Assembly: GCF_017948455.1 (NCBI RefSeq)
Contig: NZ_JAFFSU010000027.1
Span: forward strand, 1-64,000
Length of the DNA: 64,000 nt
Direction of reading: 5' to 3'
DNA from: Streptomyces sp. GESEQ-4
Lineage (GTDB): Bacteria; Actinomycetota; Actinomycetes; Streptomycetales; Streptomycetaceae
The notes beneath the pieces were generated by a model. The model searched no databases and was not told the DNA's origin. It was given only the letters and a program-made list of their open reading frames with translations. Made by a program: the position numbers and the translations under genes. Positions 1-8,562 of this stretch are shown here, piece by piece. The stretch's first letter is position 1. Every line of letters starts with the position of its first letter.

Positions 1-169
1 AGGGGACGGGGGGGGGGTGGAGACCGGGGGGGCCCAGAGGGGAGCGGGGAGTGGGGGGTTTCTTTCAAGGAAGGGCAGCGGGGGGGCGGATTCCCCACGG
101 GGGGGGGGGGTGGCCGCGGAGGAGGAGGCGTCGGTGCCCACCGCCTCGCTGTGAGGGCTGAGCCGGGGG
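1..169. other. G-rich non-coding stretch at window edge
   Basis: The plus strand carries repeated runs of 6 to 12 guanines (for example around 8-17, 24-30 and 100-110) with almost no cytosine, quite unlike the rest of the window. It lies just downstream of the binding-protein gene. No open frame with normal codon bias is visible. It may be a real G-tract region or a poorly resolved sequence end. Confidence 0.5.
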
Positions 170-1132
170 TCAGCTCAGGCCGGCCGTCTTCAGCCAGGTC
201 TTGGCGACGTCCAGCGGGTCCTTGTTCTCGAGCTGGACCTGGGAGTCCAGCTCCAGCAGGGTCTTGGTGTCCAGCTTGGCGGAGACCGCGTTGAGGGCGG
301 CGACGCCCTCCTCGGGGAGGCCGGACTTGTAGACGAGCGGCGTCACGTTGGCGAAGCCGAAGAGGTTCTTCGGGTCCTGGAGGACGACGAACTTCTCCTT
401 CTTGATGTTCGGGTCGGTGGTGAAGATGTCCGCGGCCTGCACGGTGTTCTTCTTCAGCGCCGCCGTGGTCAGCGGGCCGCCCGCGTCGAGCGCCTTGAAG
501 GACTTGAACTCCAGACCGTATACGTCCTTCAGGCCGAGCAGGCCCTGCTGGCGGGTCTGGAACTCGGGCGAGCCGCCGATCACCATCTCGGGAGCGATGC
601 CCTTGAGGTCGTCGAGGGTGGACGACGCAGTGAGGTTGTACTTCTTGGCGGTCTCCGCGTTCACCGACACGGAGTCCTTGTCCTCGGCGGGCGAGGGCTC
701 GAGGAGCGTCAGCTTGGAGTCGAGCTTGGCCTTCACCGCCGAGCCGACGGCCTCGATGGACTTCTGCTCCGCCTTCGGGTCCAGGTACGCCAGCAGGGAG
801 CCGTTGTACTCGGGCAGGACGGTGATGGAACCGTTCTTGAGCAGGCCGTACGTCGTCTCACGGCTGCCGATGTTCGGCTTGTACTCGACCTTGATGCCCT
901 TGGCCTTGAGGGCCTCGCCGTAGATGTCGGCGAGCAGGATGCTCTCGGCGAAGTTGTTCGAACCGACGACGACCGTGTTGCCGTCCGCCTTTTCTTCCGC
1001 CAGCGGGTTGTCCGAATTGTCGGCGGAGTCGGAGCCGCATCCGGCAACGAGCGCCGCCACTGCTGCGAGGGCGACCGCGGCCGCGCGGGGGTGTCGCATG
1101 CTGGACCAGCTGCTCTTCACGGTAGAAGTCAC
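170..1132 (-). CDS. Quaternary-amine ABC transporter substrate-binding lipoprotein
   Basis: About 320 residues. This is the extracytoplasmic binding component of an osmoprotectant (glycine betaine/choline/carnitine type) importer of the OpuAC/ProX family. The N-terminus has a basic start, a hydrophobic Ala/Val stretch and a lipobox LVAGC (Cys about residue 32), so the mature protein is lipid-anchored outside the membrane. The mature part begins with the typical VVVGSNNFAES and contains the YGLLKNG and LPEYNGSL segments of the family. The start is uncertain. GTG 1132 is preceded by GGGA; ATG 1099 and ATG 1171 are in the same frame and also keep the signal peptide. Its permease and ATPase genes lie at 5529-8034 on the same strand, beyond the intervening conservon. 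I infer they form one transporter. Confidence 0.9.
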   Translation of the reverse strand: MTSTVKSSWSSMRHPRAAAVALAAVAALVAGCGSDSADNSDNPLAEEKADGNTVVVGSNNFAESILLADIYGEALKAKGIKVEYKPNIGSRETTYGLLKNGSITVLPEYNGSLLAYLDPKAEQKSIEAVGSAVKAKLDSKLTLLEPSPAEDKDSVSVNAETAKKYNLTASSTLDDLKGIAPEMVIGGSPEFQTRQQGLLGLKDVYGLEFKSFKALDAGGPLTTAALKKNTVQAADIFTTDPNIKKEKFVVLQDPKNLFGFANVTPLVYKSGLPEEGVAALNAVSAKLDTKTLLELDSQVQLENKDPLDVAKTWLKTAGLS

Positions 1133-1471
1133 GATTCCCGTTCCGGGGCTCAGAGAGTGAATGACCTTCATCTGATCCAATCCAGCCGCTTCTCGGTCAG
1201 TCAAGGGCAGCCGGGTCACCAATTGGCTTCGATGCGTACCCGATCGTGAAGATACCGAGGAGGATCCGGCAGGGAGACGCACTCAGGTTGTAACGGATTC
1301 TTGACTCAGGGTGCGGAGCAACCGCTTCCGAAGAGCCTGTAGTCTCGCCGCAGTTGGCGAAGCACAGTGATGTGCAGGCGCCGCTCCGCTCACATCCCAA
1401 ACCCAGCCAGAGTCGATCAGAGACGGTCACGTGCGTTCCCGCGCCGTGCGACACCCCACGAAGGAGGCCTG
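1133..1471. other. Divergent intergenic region, binding protein / conservon
   Basis: About 340 bases separate the minus-strand binding-protein gene from the plus-strand conservon. Apart from the candidate promoter reading leftward and the Shine-Dalgarno AAGGAGG at 1461-1467, I see no confident operator. A TTGACT at 1301-1306 faces the conservon, but no -10 lies at normal spacing. Open frames here lack convincing coding character. Confidence 0.5.
1175..1204 (-). promoter_or_regulatory. Candidate promoter of the binding-protein gene
   Basis: On the minus strand TTGACT (1204-1199) is followed after 18 bases by TTGGAT (1180-1175), resembling a housekeeping -35/-10 pair. The implied start near 1168 precedes both the GTG at 1132 and the ATG at 1099, and would exclude the ATG at 1171. 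Seen by eye only. Confidence 0.35.
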
Positions 1472-3838
1472 GTGTCCACGAACGAGGTGGGCCTAAGGCG
1501 CTTCGCCGACCGCTGGCCGTTCAGGCGCAAGCTCAACGTGCTGGTCGGCGTCCCGCTCGCCGTGGTCGCCGTGCTGCTGGCGTATCTCTTCACCGACCAG
1601 GTCGGCCAGGCCCGGGACGCGGCCGCCGCGGCCCGGCTGGTGCGGGACAGCGCCCAGGTCGCGGAGCTGGCCGACCGGGTGAACGCCGAGCACCAGCAGG
1701 CGATCCTGCTGTCCGTGCGGTTCGAGGCCACCGAGTCCGGCGCCCGGCCCGGCATCACCGCCTACCGCAAGGCGCAGGCTGCGGTGGACCAGCAGGTCGA
1801 GACGGTGCGCGACACCTTCGGCGACCGGCTGCCGGACACCGAGGCGCAGGCCCTGAAGGAGATCAACGGCCTGTCCAGCCTGCGAGCGACGATCGAGCAG
1901 GGCTATCTGCCCGCCGACAACATCGACCCCGCCTACACCAACGCCGCCAAGGCCGTGATCGACGGCTTGGAACTCGACCGCAACCCGTCCCTCGCCGCCA
2001 CCTTCACCGGCAATCTGCTGGACTCCCTGCTGCGCGCCGACGCCGCCCACAGCGCCTTCGAGACCAGCGTGTTCTCGGCGCGGACCGGTGACTCCAACGC
2101 GCTCATCGAGTTCATCGCGGCGGTCGGCAACTACGAGCTGTACCAGCACCAGGCCGAGCGCTTCGCCCGGTTCGCCACCGAGGCGCAGGCCGACGAACTG
2201 AGCGGTATCGAGCACAACACGGCCCAGGCCGAGATCCTCCGGCACTACGCCGAGCTGCAGATCGACCCCAGTGGACTGCAGGCCAGTTCGCCGGCGGAGA
2301 TCCGCGCCGCGTTCGCCCAGGCCCTCGACGGCTACCCCGACTACCGCGCGCAGTCCCAGACCCGGCTGAAGATCACCTCCTCGCTGATCGGCCAGATCGC
2401 CGACCGCGCCGACAACGCCTCCAACGACGCCTGGTGGAACGCCGCCTGGCTGCTGAGCCTCGCGCTGCTCGGTTTCGCGCTCTGGCTGGCCCTCTCCGTG
2501 GCGGTGCGCCGCTCGGTGGTCCGGCCGGTGCAGGCCCTCACCGGCGCCGCGCAGGAGGTCGCCGAGGTCGCCGGGCGCGAACTCGCCCGGGTCGCCGACG
2601 ACGACACCGAGGACGACGGCCCGCCCCTGCTGCGGGACATCCCGGTCACCGCACGCGACGAGATCGGCGACCTCGCCGAGGCCTTCAACCACGTACAGAC
2701 CACCGCCGCCGCGCTGCTGGAGCGCCAGGTGCTCAGCCGCCGCAACACCGCCGAGATGTTCGGCAACGTCGGCCGCCGGGTCAGCAACCTCACCACCCGC
2801 CAGCTGGCGCTCATCGACGCCGTCGAACGCGGCGAGACCGACCCGGCGCTGCTCGAACGCCTCTACTCCATCGACCACATCGCGGTCCGGCTGCGCCGCA
2901 ACGCGGACAGCCTGATGCTGCTGGCCGGCATCCGCGAGACCGTCCTCGACGCGGGCCCCACCACGCTCACCACCGTCGTACGGGCCGCGCTCGGCCAGAT
3001 CGAGGGCTTCCAGCGGGTACGGCTCGACGCACACACCGACGTGATGGTGGAGCCCGACATCATCGGCGACCTCACGCTGATGGTGGCCGAACTCCTGGAG
3101 AACGCCGTGTCGTTCTCGCCGGCGGGCAGCCCGGTCGAGGTGACCCTGCACACCGGCGACGACGGCGGCGCGTCGATCGTGATCGCCGACCACGGCCTGG
3201 GCATGAGCGCCGAGCGGCTGGCCGAGGAGAACGCCCGGCTGATCCGCCGCGAGCGGCTCGACCTCGTCCCGACGAAGGTGCTCGGCCTGTTCGTGGTCGG
3301 AACGCTGGCCCGCCGCTGGTCGGTCGGCATCACGCTGACCCGGACGCCGGGCGGCGGCGTGACCGCCGAGGTGGCCATCCCGGCGTCGCTGCTGCTCTCG
3401 ATGAGCCGGGTGGCTCCGGCGCCCGCGACGCCCGCCGTGCAGGCGGCGTCCGGCCCGCGCCCGTCCACCGCGGCGGCACCGGGCGACGCCGCCCCGCTCC
3501 CCCGCCGGGTGCCCAAGCGGGCGGCGGCTGCGACAGCCGGCACCGAGGACGACAAGCCCGTGATCCCCAAGCCACGCGACGAGGACGCGGCCGACGACGC
3601 CCAGGCCTCCCGCCCGCTCCGCCGCCGCGTCCGCGGCGCGACGCTCCGTACGACCGTCGGCGACACCACCGCCGAGACCGCCCGCCCCGCCGCACCCCCC
3701 GCCGACGCGGACGCCGTCCGCAGCGCGCTGGAGGAGTTCGAGGCGGCCGTGGAGCAGGCCAACCGGGACAGCGCGAGCGGACCGGATCCGAAGACTTCGC
3801 AGGACCAGAACCACCTCCCGGAAGGAGCGGAGCAGTGA
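1472..3838 (+). CDS. Conservon sensor, histidine-kinase-like (CvnA)
   Basis: 788 residues from GTG 1472, chosen because AAGGAGG sits four bases upstream. Membrane segment at about residues 21-40, then a long extracytoplasmic helical region resembling a nitrate/nitrite-sensing domain, a second membrane segment at about 322-345, a HAMP-like linker, a helical segment containing SIDHIAVRLRRN, and a HATPase_c domain. The ATPase domain has an N-box (ELLENAV, about 540), a G1 box (DHGLGMS) and a G2 region (KVLGLFVVG). The last 130 or so residues are Ala/Pro/Arg-rich and probably disordered. A canonical H-box histidine context is absent, as in other CvnA proteins. The start of the next gene overlaps this stop by four bases. 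In characterised conservons the four proteins form a membrane-associated, G-protein-like signalling complex. The ligand here is unknown. Confidence 0.92.
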   Translation: MSTNEVGLRRFADRWPFRRKLNVLVGVPLAVVAVLLAYLFTDQVGQARDAAAAARLVRDSAQVAELADRVNAEHQQAILLSVRFEATESGARPGITAYRKAQAAVDQQVETVRDTFGDRLPDTEAQALKEINGLSSLRATIEQGYLPADNIDPAYTNAAKAVIDGLELDRNPSLAATFTGNLLDSLLRADAAHSAFETSVFSARTGDSNALIEFIAAVGNYELYQHQAERFARFATEAQADELSGIEHNTAQAEILRHYAELQIDPSGLQASSPAEIRAAFAQALDGYPDYRAQSQTRLKITSSLIGQIADRADNASNDAWWNAAWLLSLALLGFALWLALSVAVRRSVVRPVQALTGAAQEVAEVAGRELARVADDDTEDDGPPLLRDIPVTARDEIGDLAEAFNHVQTTAAALLERQVLSRRNTAEMFGNVGRRVSNLTTRQLALIDAVERGETDPALLERLYSIDHIAVRLRRNADSLMLLAGIRETVLDAGPTTLTTVVRAALGQIEGFQRVRLDAHTDVMVEPDIIGDLTLMVAELLENAVSFSPAGSPVEVTLHTGDDGGASIVIADHGLGMSAERLAEENARLIRRERLDLVPTKVLGLFVVGTLARRWSVGITLTRTPGGGVTAEVAIPASLLLSMSRVAPAPATPAVQAASGPRPSTAAAPGDAAPLPRRVPKRAAAATAGTEDDKPVIPKPRDEDAADDAQASRPLRRRVRGATLRTTVGDTTAETARPAAPPADADAVRSALEEFEAAVEQANRDSASGPDPKTSQDQNHLPEGAEQ

Positions 3839-4311
3839 GCACGCCGACAGGTGACACTCCCACGGGAGGGGCCACGCCCGACGAACTGCGGGCCGCAGCA
3901 GCCGACTTCACCTGGCTGCTCAATCGTTTCGCCACCGAGACCGCCGGTGTCGTCGACGCGATCGCGGTCTCCTCCGACGGTCTGCTGATCGCGGTGGCCC
4001 AACTACGGGAGCGGGCGCACTCCGAGCGGCTGGCCGCGATCGTCTCCGGCCTCACCAGCCTGGCCGCCGGTGCCTCCGGCAACTACGGCCTGGGCGCCCT
4101 CAACAAGGTCATCATCGACCTGGAGGGCGGCCATGTCCTGGTCTCCGCGATCGGCAGCGGCGCCGTGCTCGGCGTTGTCGCCGACAAGGAGGCCAAGCTG
4201 GGCAACATCGCGTACGAGATGACGCTGTTCGCCAACCGGGCCGGTGGCGCGCTCAGCCCTCAGCTCGTGCTGGAACTGAAGAACACCGTCGGCGTTCCGT
4301 CGACGGGTTGA
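3835..4311 (+). CDS. Conservon roadblock/LC7-domain protein (CvnB)
   Basis: 158 residues. The GTG overlaps the sensor stop codon (GTGA), preceded by GAAGGAG. A single roadblock/LC7 domain covers most of the protein: an amphipathic first helix (DFTWLLNRFA), then DAIAVSSDGLLIA, LAAIVSGLTSLA and the C-terminal LVLELKNTVG. In bacterial systems these proteins act as regulators or GTPase-activating partners of the small GTPase encoded two genes downstream, and interact with the sensor. Soluble; no signal peptide. Confidence 0.92.
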   Translation: MSTPTGDTPTGGATPDELRAAAADFTWLLNRFATETAGVVDAIAVSSDGLLIAVAQLRERAHSERLAAIVSGLTSLAAGASGNYGLGALNKVIIDLEGGHVLVSAIGSGAVLGVVADKEAKLGNIAYEMTLFANRAGGALSPQLVLELKNTVGVPSTG

Positions 4312-4351
4312 CCGGGCACCGCCCGGCCGAGGAACAAGAGGACACAGACCC

Positions 4352-4786
4352 ATGGCGGACGGCCGTACGCCGAACGGTGGCGACGAGGGCGGCTCCCCGG
4401 ACCGGGTGGGCCCCGCCCCCGCGGTACGGCCGTTCCTGGTCACCGCCGGCCGGGTGGCGCCGACCTCGTCCGGGCGGACGATGCCCGTCGAGACCCAGGT
4501 GGTGGCCACCGCCGAAGGTCTCGACGCGCTCGACCGGCTCTCCTTCGAACAGCACGACATCATCGCCGCCTGCCGGCAGCCGCAGTCCATCGCGGAGATC
4601 GCGGCCCGGCTGCGGCTGCACCTCAACGTGGTCCGTATCCTCTCCGAGGACCTGCGGGCGGCGGGGCAGTTGACGGTGTACGTGCCCAACACCGACGCCA
4701 CCCATGACTCATCCGTCCTGCGCAGGGTTATCGATGGCCTCCGTGCCATCCCCGACTCCCGGGGGGTACTCCGTGACACCGACTGA
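4352..4786 (+). CDS. Conservon DUF742 protein (CvnC)
   Basis: 144 residues from ATG 4352, 40 bases after the roadblock gene. The DUF742 signature is clear: VRPFLVTAGRVAPT near residues 28-41 and a winged-helix-like C-terminal half (LSFEQHDIIAACRQPQSIAE, then IAARLRLHLNVVRILSEDL). This supports a role as an adaptor between sensor and GTPase, although the precise biochemical activity of the family is unknown. The 3' end overlaps the GTPase gene start. Confidence 0.92.
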   Translation: MADGRTPNGGDEGGSPDRVGPAPAVRPFLVTAGRVAPTSSGRTMPVETQVVATAEGLDALDRLSFEQHDIIAACRQPQSIAEIAARLRLHLNVVRILSEDLRAAGQLTVYVPNTDATHDSSVLRRVIDGLRAIPDSRGVLRDTD

Positions 4787-5372
4787 ACCGGTCGCCGGCG
4801 GCGCAGCTGCGCAGACCGCCGTACGACCGCCGCTGCCGGTGAAGATGGTGATCGCGGGCGGATTCGGCGTGGGCAAGACCACCGCGGTCGGCTCGATCTC
4901 CGAGATCGAGCCGCTGACCACCGAGGCGGCGATCACCGAGGTCGCCGCGGGCGTGGACGACCTCTCCCACACGCCCCGCAAGACCACGACCACGGTCGCC
5001 ATGGACTTCGGGTGCATCACCATCGACCCGACCCTGAAGCTGTATCTCTTCGGCACGCCCGGGCAGGACCGGTTCGGGTTCATGTGGGACGACATCGTCG
5101 AGGGCGCGGTGGGTGGTCTCGTCATCGTCGACACGCGTCGCCTCGACGACTGCTACGCCGCGGTCGACTACTTCGAGCACAAGCAGATCCCGTTCGCGGT
5201 CGCCGTGAACGCGTTCGACGGGAAGGTCGAGCACGAGTTGGACGAGGTCCGCTGGGCTCTGGATGTCTCCGACCGTGTTCCTGTGGTCGTCTTCGACGCG
5301 CGGGAGCGGGGTTCGGTACGGGACTCTCTGCTGGTTGTACTGGAACTGGCACTGGCGCGTAGCGAGGGGTGA
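4773..5372 (+). CDS. Conservon small GTPase (CvnD)
   Basis: About 199 residues from GTG 4773, which overlaps the DUF742 gene. ATG 4734 is an in-frame alternative that would add 13 residues. P-loop GGFGVGKTT at 29-37, switch region with KTTTTVAMDFG (70-80), G3 FGTPGQDRF (93-101) and NAFDG (146-150) in place of NKxD. This is the MglA-like/CvnD family of Ras-superfamily GTPases, thought to cycle under control of the roadblock protein. No cytochrome P450 gene follows, unlike some conservons. The gene is closed by the large palindrome at 5422-5461. Confidence 0.92.
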   Translation: MTPTEPVAGGAAAQTAVRPPLPVKMVIAGGFGVGKTTAVGSISEIEPLTTEAAITEVAAGVDDLSHTPRKTTTTVAMDFGCITIDPTLKLYLFGTPGQDRFGFMWDDIVEGAVGGLVIVDTRRLDDCYAAVDYFEHKQIPFAVAVNAFDGKVEHELDEVRWALDVSDRVPVVVFDARERGSVRDSLLVVLELALARSEG

Positions 5373-5400
5373 GCAGGGTTTCGTGGGTGGCTGCGGGCCG

Positions 5401-5520
5401 GTGGGGGCTGGTCGCGCAGTTCCCCGCGCCCCTATCGGGGCGCCCCGATAGGGGCGCGGGGCTGTGTCAATTTGCGGCTCCGCCGCGTGGGCGCGACCAG
5501 CCACGACGGCGCCGCACCTC
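5401..5520. repeat. Dispersed palindromic repeat R1/R2, long form, with 19-bp hairpin
   Basis: Between the convergent conservon and transporter operons. Two 19-base arms (5422-5440 and 5443-5461) are exact reverse complements with a CG spacer, a probable bidirectional terminator. Flanking these are pieces of the family seen at 22065, 27169, 33673, 47491, 50101 and 52575 (GGGGCGCGGGG and CGCGACCAGCC). In this copy a central module containing GCGGCTCCGCCGCG (R2, 5463-5490) replaces the short AACTG seen in other copies. R2-like pieces recur at 45189 and 55784. Confidence 0.85.
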
Positions 5521-5528
5521 CAGCGGAG

Positions 5529-6194
5529 CTACGCGCGGCGGACTCCTCGTGACACCGAGAAGCGGCCCGCCGCCCAGAACACGCCCAGCGTGACCAGAGC
5601 CAGCGCAGCGACCAGCGTCGCGCCGCCCACGACCTTCTCGTAGTCGCGCTGGTAGAGACCGTCGACGATGTAACGCCCGAGCCCGCCGAAACTGACGTAC
5701 GCGGCGATCGTGGCCGTGGAGACGATCTGGATGGCCGCGGAGCGCAGCCCGCTGAGGATGAGGGGGAGGGCGACCGGCACTTCGACCCGGAAGAGGATCT
5801 CGGTCTCGGCCATGCCCATGCCGCGGGCGGCGTCCACCGGCGCGGGGTCGACGGAGCGCATCGCCTCGTACGTGGTGACGAGGATGGGCGGGATCGCGAG
5901 CACGACCAGCGGGATCATGACGGGCGCGAGGCCCAGGCCCAGCAGCACGAACATCAGCACCATCAGGCCGAAGCTGGGCAGTGCGCGCCCCGCCGTGGCG
6001 ATGAGGGCGAGCGTGTTGCCGCCGCGTCCGGTGTGGCCGGTGAGCAGGCCGACCGGCAGTCCGACGGCCGCGGCGATGGCGAGGGCCTCCAGCGTGTACT
6101 GGACGTGCTCGGCGACGCGGGTCGGGATGCCGTCGTAGCCCTGCCAGTGGGCGCTGTCGCTGAAGAAGGCGTCGATGTAGTTCAGGACGTTCAC
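5529..6194 (-). CDS. Osmoprotectant ABC transporter permease (second)
   Basis: 221 residues from GTG 6194, whose GTGA overlaps the stop of the upstream permease gene. About five to six hydrophobic segments and a BPD_transp_1 (EAA-type) loop, DAARGMGMAETEILFRVEVP, in the second half, which docks on the ATPase. It belongs to the OpuBB/ProW-like family for quaternary amine uptake. Last gene of the three-gene operon; transcription runs into the 5422-5461 hairpin. Confidence 0.93.
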   Translation of the reverse strand: MNVLNYIDAFFSDSAHWQGYDGIPTRVAEHVQYTLEALAIAAAVGLPVGLLTGHTGRGGNTLALIATAGRALPSFGLMVLMFVLLGLGLAPVMIPLVVLAIPPILVTTYEAMRSVDPAPVDAARGMGMAETEILFRVEVPVALPLILSGLRSAAIQIVSTATIAAYVSFGGLGRYIVDGLYQRDYEKVVGGATLVAALALVTLGVFWAAGRFSVSRGVRRA

Positions 6195-6874
6195 CGGGCG
6201 GCCGCCTTCGCGAGCGTACGGGTGTTCTTGCGGGTGCCGCGCGGCATCCAGGGCGTGAGGAGGATGCGGACGCCGATCAGCGCGGCGTCGACGAGGATGG
6301 CGAGGACGGCCGTGCCCACCACGGAGAGCCAGATCAGCCGGGGCTGGTTGTAGATCATGCCGCTGTTGAGCAGGTTGCCGAGGGCTCCCTGGTTGCCGAT
6401 CAGCATGCCGACGCTGACGAGGGAGACGCTGGACACGGACGCCACCCGCAGCCCGGCGATGATCGCGGGCGCGGCGATCGGCAGCTGCACCTGGAGATAA
6501 CGTCGTATGGGCCCGAAGCCCATCGCGGTGGCCGCGGCGAGGGTCTCCTGCGGCACCGATCGCACACCGTCGACGATCGCCGGGACCAGCACGACCAGGC
6601 TGTAGACGGCGAGCGGGATCATCACGGTGAGCTCGCTCAGCCCGGTGTAGTCGATGAGGATGACGAAGAACGCGAGCGACGGGATCGCGTAGAGCACCGT
6701 CGTGACCCACAGCACCGGCGGGTACAGCCAGCGCACCCGCACGCACAACTGGGCCAGGGGCAGCGCCACCAGGAGCCCGAACAGCACCGGCAGCAGCGCC
6801 TCGCGCAGATGCAGCGTGACCAGGCCGAGGTAGCTGTGCTGGAGGTCGCTGGGCAGGTCGAAGAGTTCGCTCAT
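6191..6874 (-). CDS. Osmoprotectant ABC transporter permease (first)
   Basis: 227 residues from ATG 6874, which overlaps the ATPase stop codon (ATGA). Hydrophobic throughout, with five to six predicted membrane helices, and an EAA-type cytoplasmic loop (LAAATAMGFGPIRRYLQVQLP). Paralogous to the next gene; such paired permeases form a heterodimeric channel in OpuB/OsmU-type importers. Tight overlaps on both sides indicate coupled translation. Confidence 0.93.
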   Translation of the reverse strand: MSELFDLPSDLQHSYLGLVTLHLREALLPVLFGLLVALPLAQLCVRVRWLYPPVLWVTTVLYAIPSLAFFVILIDYTGLSELTVMIPLAVYSLVVLVPAIVDGVRSVPQETLAAATAMGFGPIRRYLQVQLPIAAPAIIAGLRVASVSSVSLVSVGMLIGNQGALGNLLNSGMIYNQPRLIWLSVVGTAVLAILVDAALIGVRILLTPWMPRGTRKNTRTLAKAAAR

Positions 6875-8034
6875 CGCGCGGCCTTCTCCGTCGTGCCGTC
6901 GGTCTTGGTGCCCGCCTTGCCGTCCGCGCGCCGCTCCGCGTGGGCGCCGCGGATCGCCTCGCCGATGGTCTGCTGGGAGACGACTCCGGCGGCCCGGCCC
7001 TCGCCGTCCACGGCGACGGCCCACCCGGTGGGCGAGAGCACGGCACAGTCCAGCGCGGCCCGCAGCGAGTCCGTACCGGCGCTGAACGGCCGTCCGTAGG
7101 AGAGGAGTTGGTCCTGCCGGATCTCCCCCGCGGTCAGCTCCCCCGGTTCGGCCCAGCCGAGCGGCTTGCCGTCCAGATCCGTTACGAGGAGGTAGGGCGC
7201 GTCCGTGGTGTCGCGGGCGGCGATCTGCTCGGCGGTCGCGTCGACGGCGATGATCGGCGCGGTCAGCAGGGCTAGGTCCGTGGACGGGAAGAACGACAGC
7301 CGGCGGATGCCCCGGTCGGCGCCGAGGAAGTCCTCCACGAAGGCGTCCGCGGGGTCGGTGAGCAGTTCGGCGGGCGGCGCGAACTGGGCGAGATGGCCGC
7401 CGGTGCGCATCACGGCGACCATGGTGCCGAGCTTGACGGCCTCGTCGATGTCGTGCGTGACGAAGACGATCGTCTTGCCCAACTCCGCCTGGATCCGCAG
7501 GAGTTCGTCCTGCAGGCCCTTGCGGACGATCGGGTCGACGGCCGAGAACGGCTCGTCCATCAGCAGCACCGGCGGGTCCGCTGCGAGCGCCCGTGCCACG
7601 CCGACGCGCTGCTGCTGGCCGCCGGACAGCTGGTAGGGGTAGCGCTTGGCGAGGGCGGCGTCGAGTCCGACCCGCTCCATCAGCTCCCTGGCCCGCGCCC
7701 GCGCCTTGTCCTTCCCCCAGCCGAGCATGCGGGGCACGGTGGCGATGTTGTCGACGATCGTGCGGTGCTGGAAGAGTCCGGCGTTCTGGATGACGTAACC
7801 CATGGACCGGCGCAGCGTGTTGACCGGCTGCTTCATGATGTCGACGCCGTCGAGGGTGATGGTCCCCTCGCTCGGCTCCACCATCCGGTTGATCATGCGC
7901 AGGGTCGTCGTCTTCCCGCAGCCCGAGGGGCCGACGAGGACGGTGATCGAGCGGTCGGGTATCTCCAGGGAGAGCCGGTCGACCGCCACCGTGCCGTCCG
8001 GGTACCGCTTGGTGACTGAATCTATCCGTATCAA
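6871..8034 (-). CDS. Osmoprotectant ABC transporter ATPase with C-terminal CBS-like region
   Basis: 387 residues from an unusual TTG start at 8034; the N-terminus MIRIDSVTKRYPDG fits the family. Walker A GPSGCGKT at 35-42, signature LSGGQ at 136-140, Walker B VLLMDE at 156-161, H-loop His at 194. After the nucleotide-binding domain a C-terminal region (about 240-370) resembles the paired CBS domains of ProV/OpuA ATPases, which sense ionic strength or nucleotides. It heads the ATPase-permease-permease operon. The binding protein is encoded about 4.4 kb downstream at 170-1132. Confidence 0.93.
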   Translation of the reverse strand: MIRIDSVTKRYPDGTVAVDRLSLEIPDRSITVLVGPSGCGKTTTLRMINRMVEPSEGTITLDGVDIMKQPVNTLRRSMGYVIQNAGLFQHRTIVDNIATVPRMLGWGKDKARARARELMERVGLDAALAKRYPYQLSGGQQQRVGVARALAADPPVLLMDEPFSAVDPIVRKGLQDELLRIQAELGKTIVFVTHDIDEAVKLGTMVAVMRTGGHLAQFAPPAELLTDPADAFVEDFLGADRGIRRLSFFPSTDLALLTAPIIAVDATAEQIAARDTTDAPYLLVTDLDGKPLGWAEPGELTAGEIRQDQLLSYGRPFSAGTDSLRAALDCAVLSPTGWAVAVDGEGRAAGVVSQQTIGEAIRGAHAERRADGKAGTKTDGTTEKAAR

Positions 8035-8163
8035 AACGCGGAATACCCTTCGGGTCTGGCAGAAGTTGCCCGCTTTCGGCCATGGCGCGGGCCGTTGCGG
8101 GGAGAGTCTAGACCGCCTGTGTTGCGGTTTCTTTGACGGGCGAGACAGAGCTCCCTGGGCTCC

Positions 8164-8562
8164 TCACCAGATCAGCAGGCCCCCGCCCCGCCTCTGCGCG
8201 TACCGCGTGCTCGCCTCGATGCAGTCAAGGCGCCTGGAGATGTGGTCGGCGTGGTCCTCGACGGTCCGGTCGGGCGAGCAGGTCTCGGTGGCCAGCTGCG
8301 TCACATGCGCGCGGACCAGGGCGATTTCACGCAGGAAGGCGGGAATCTCGTCGGGGGCGACGACGTCCGCGTTGTCGACGCTCACCAGGGCCGGGAAGAA
8401 CCGGGCGCCGATCCGGCGTATCGCCTGCGACCCCCACACCTTGGTGCGCCAGGACTCCGGTCCTGCCAGATCCAGTCCATCGTCGCGCCCGTCGTCCGGT
8501 CCGGCCAGGATGTCGATGCCACCATCCGCCCGCACCAGGAAGACCTCGCTCGTCAGACTCAC
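8164..8562 (-). CDS. Conserved hypothetical protein
   Basis: 132 residues from GTG 8562. Not recognised. Soluble, no signal peptide; mixed N-terminal half (EVFLVRADGGIDILAG) and helical C-terminal half with several charged residues. Codon usage is normal for the window. It lies alone between the transporter operon and the redox operon, so context gives no function. Confidence 0.55.
   Translation of the reverse strand: MSLTSEVFLVRADGGIDILAGPDDGRDDGLDLAGPESWRTKVWGSQAIRRIGARFFPALVSVDNADVVAPDEIPAFLREIALVRAHVTQLATETCSPDRTVEDHADHISRRLDCIEASTRYAQRRGGGLLIW

Noticed and set aside
1301..1345. TTGACT and TAGTCT as a conservon promoter
   Set aside because: Spacing is 33 bases, far from 16-18.
1493..3814. 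A 773-codon open frame antisense to the conservon sensor
   Set aside because: It is opposite a gene with clear domains; its composition (Gly/Val/Arg/Asp-rich) is that of a GC-bias shadow.
5373..5528. Expected cytochrome P450 gene after the conservon GTPase
   Set aside because: The gap holds only the repeat/terminator and then the convergent permease gene.
8105..8133. TAGACT on the minus strand as -10 of the transporter operon
   Set aside because: No -35 at the proper distance and too far from the TTG start to be decisive.
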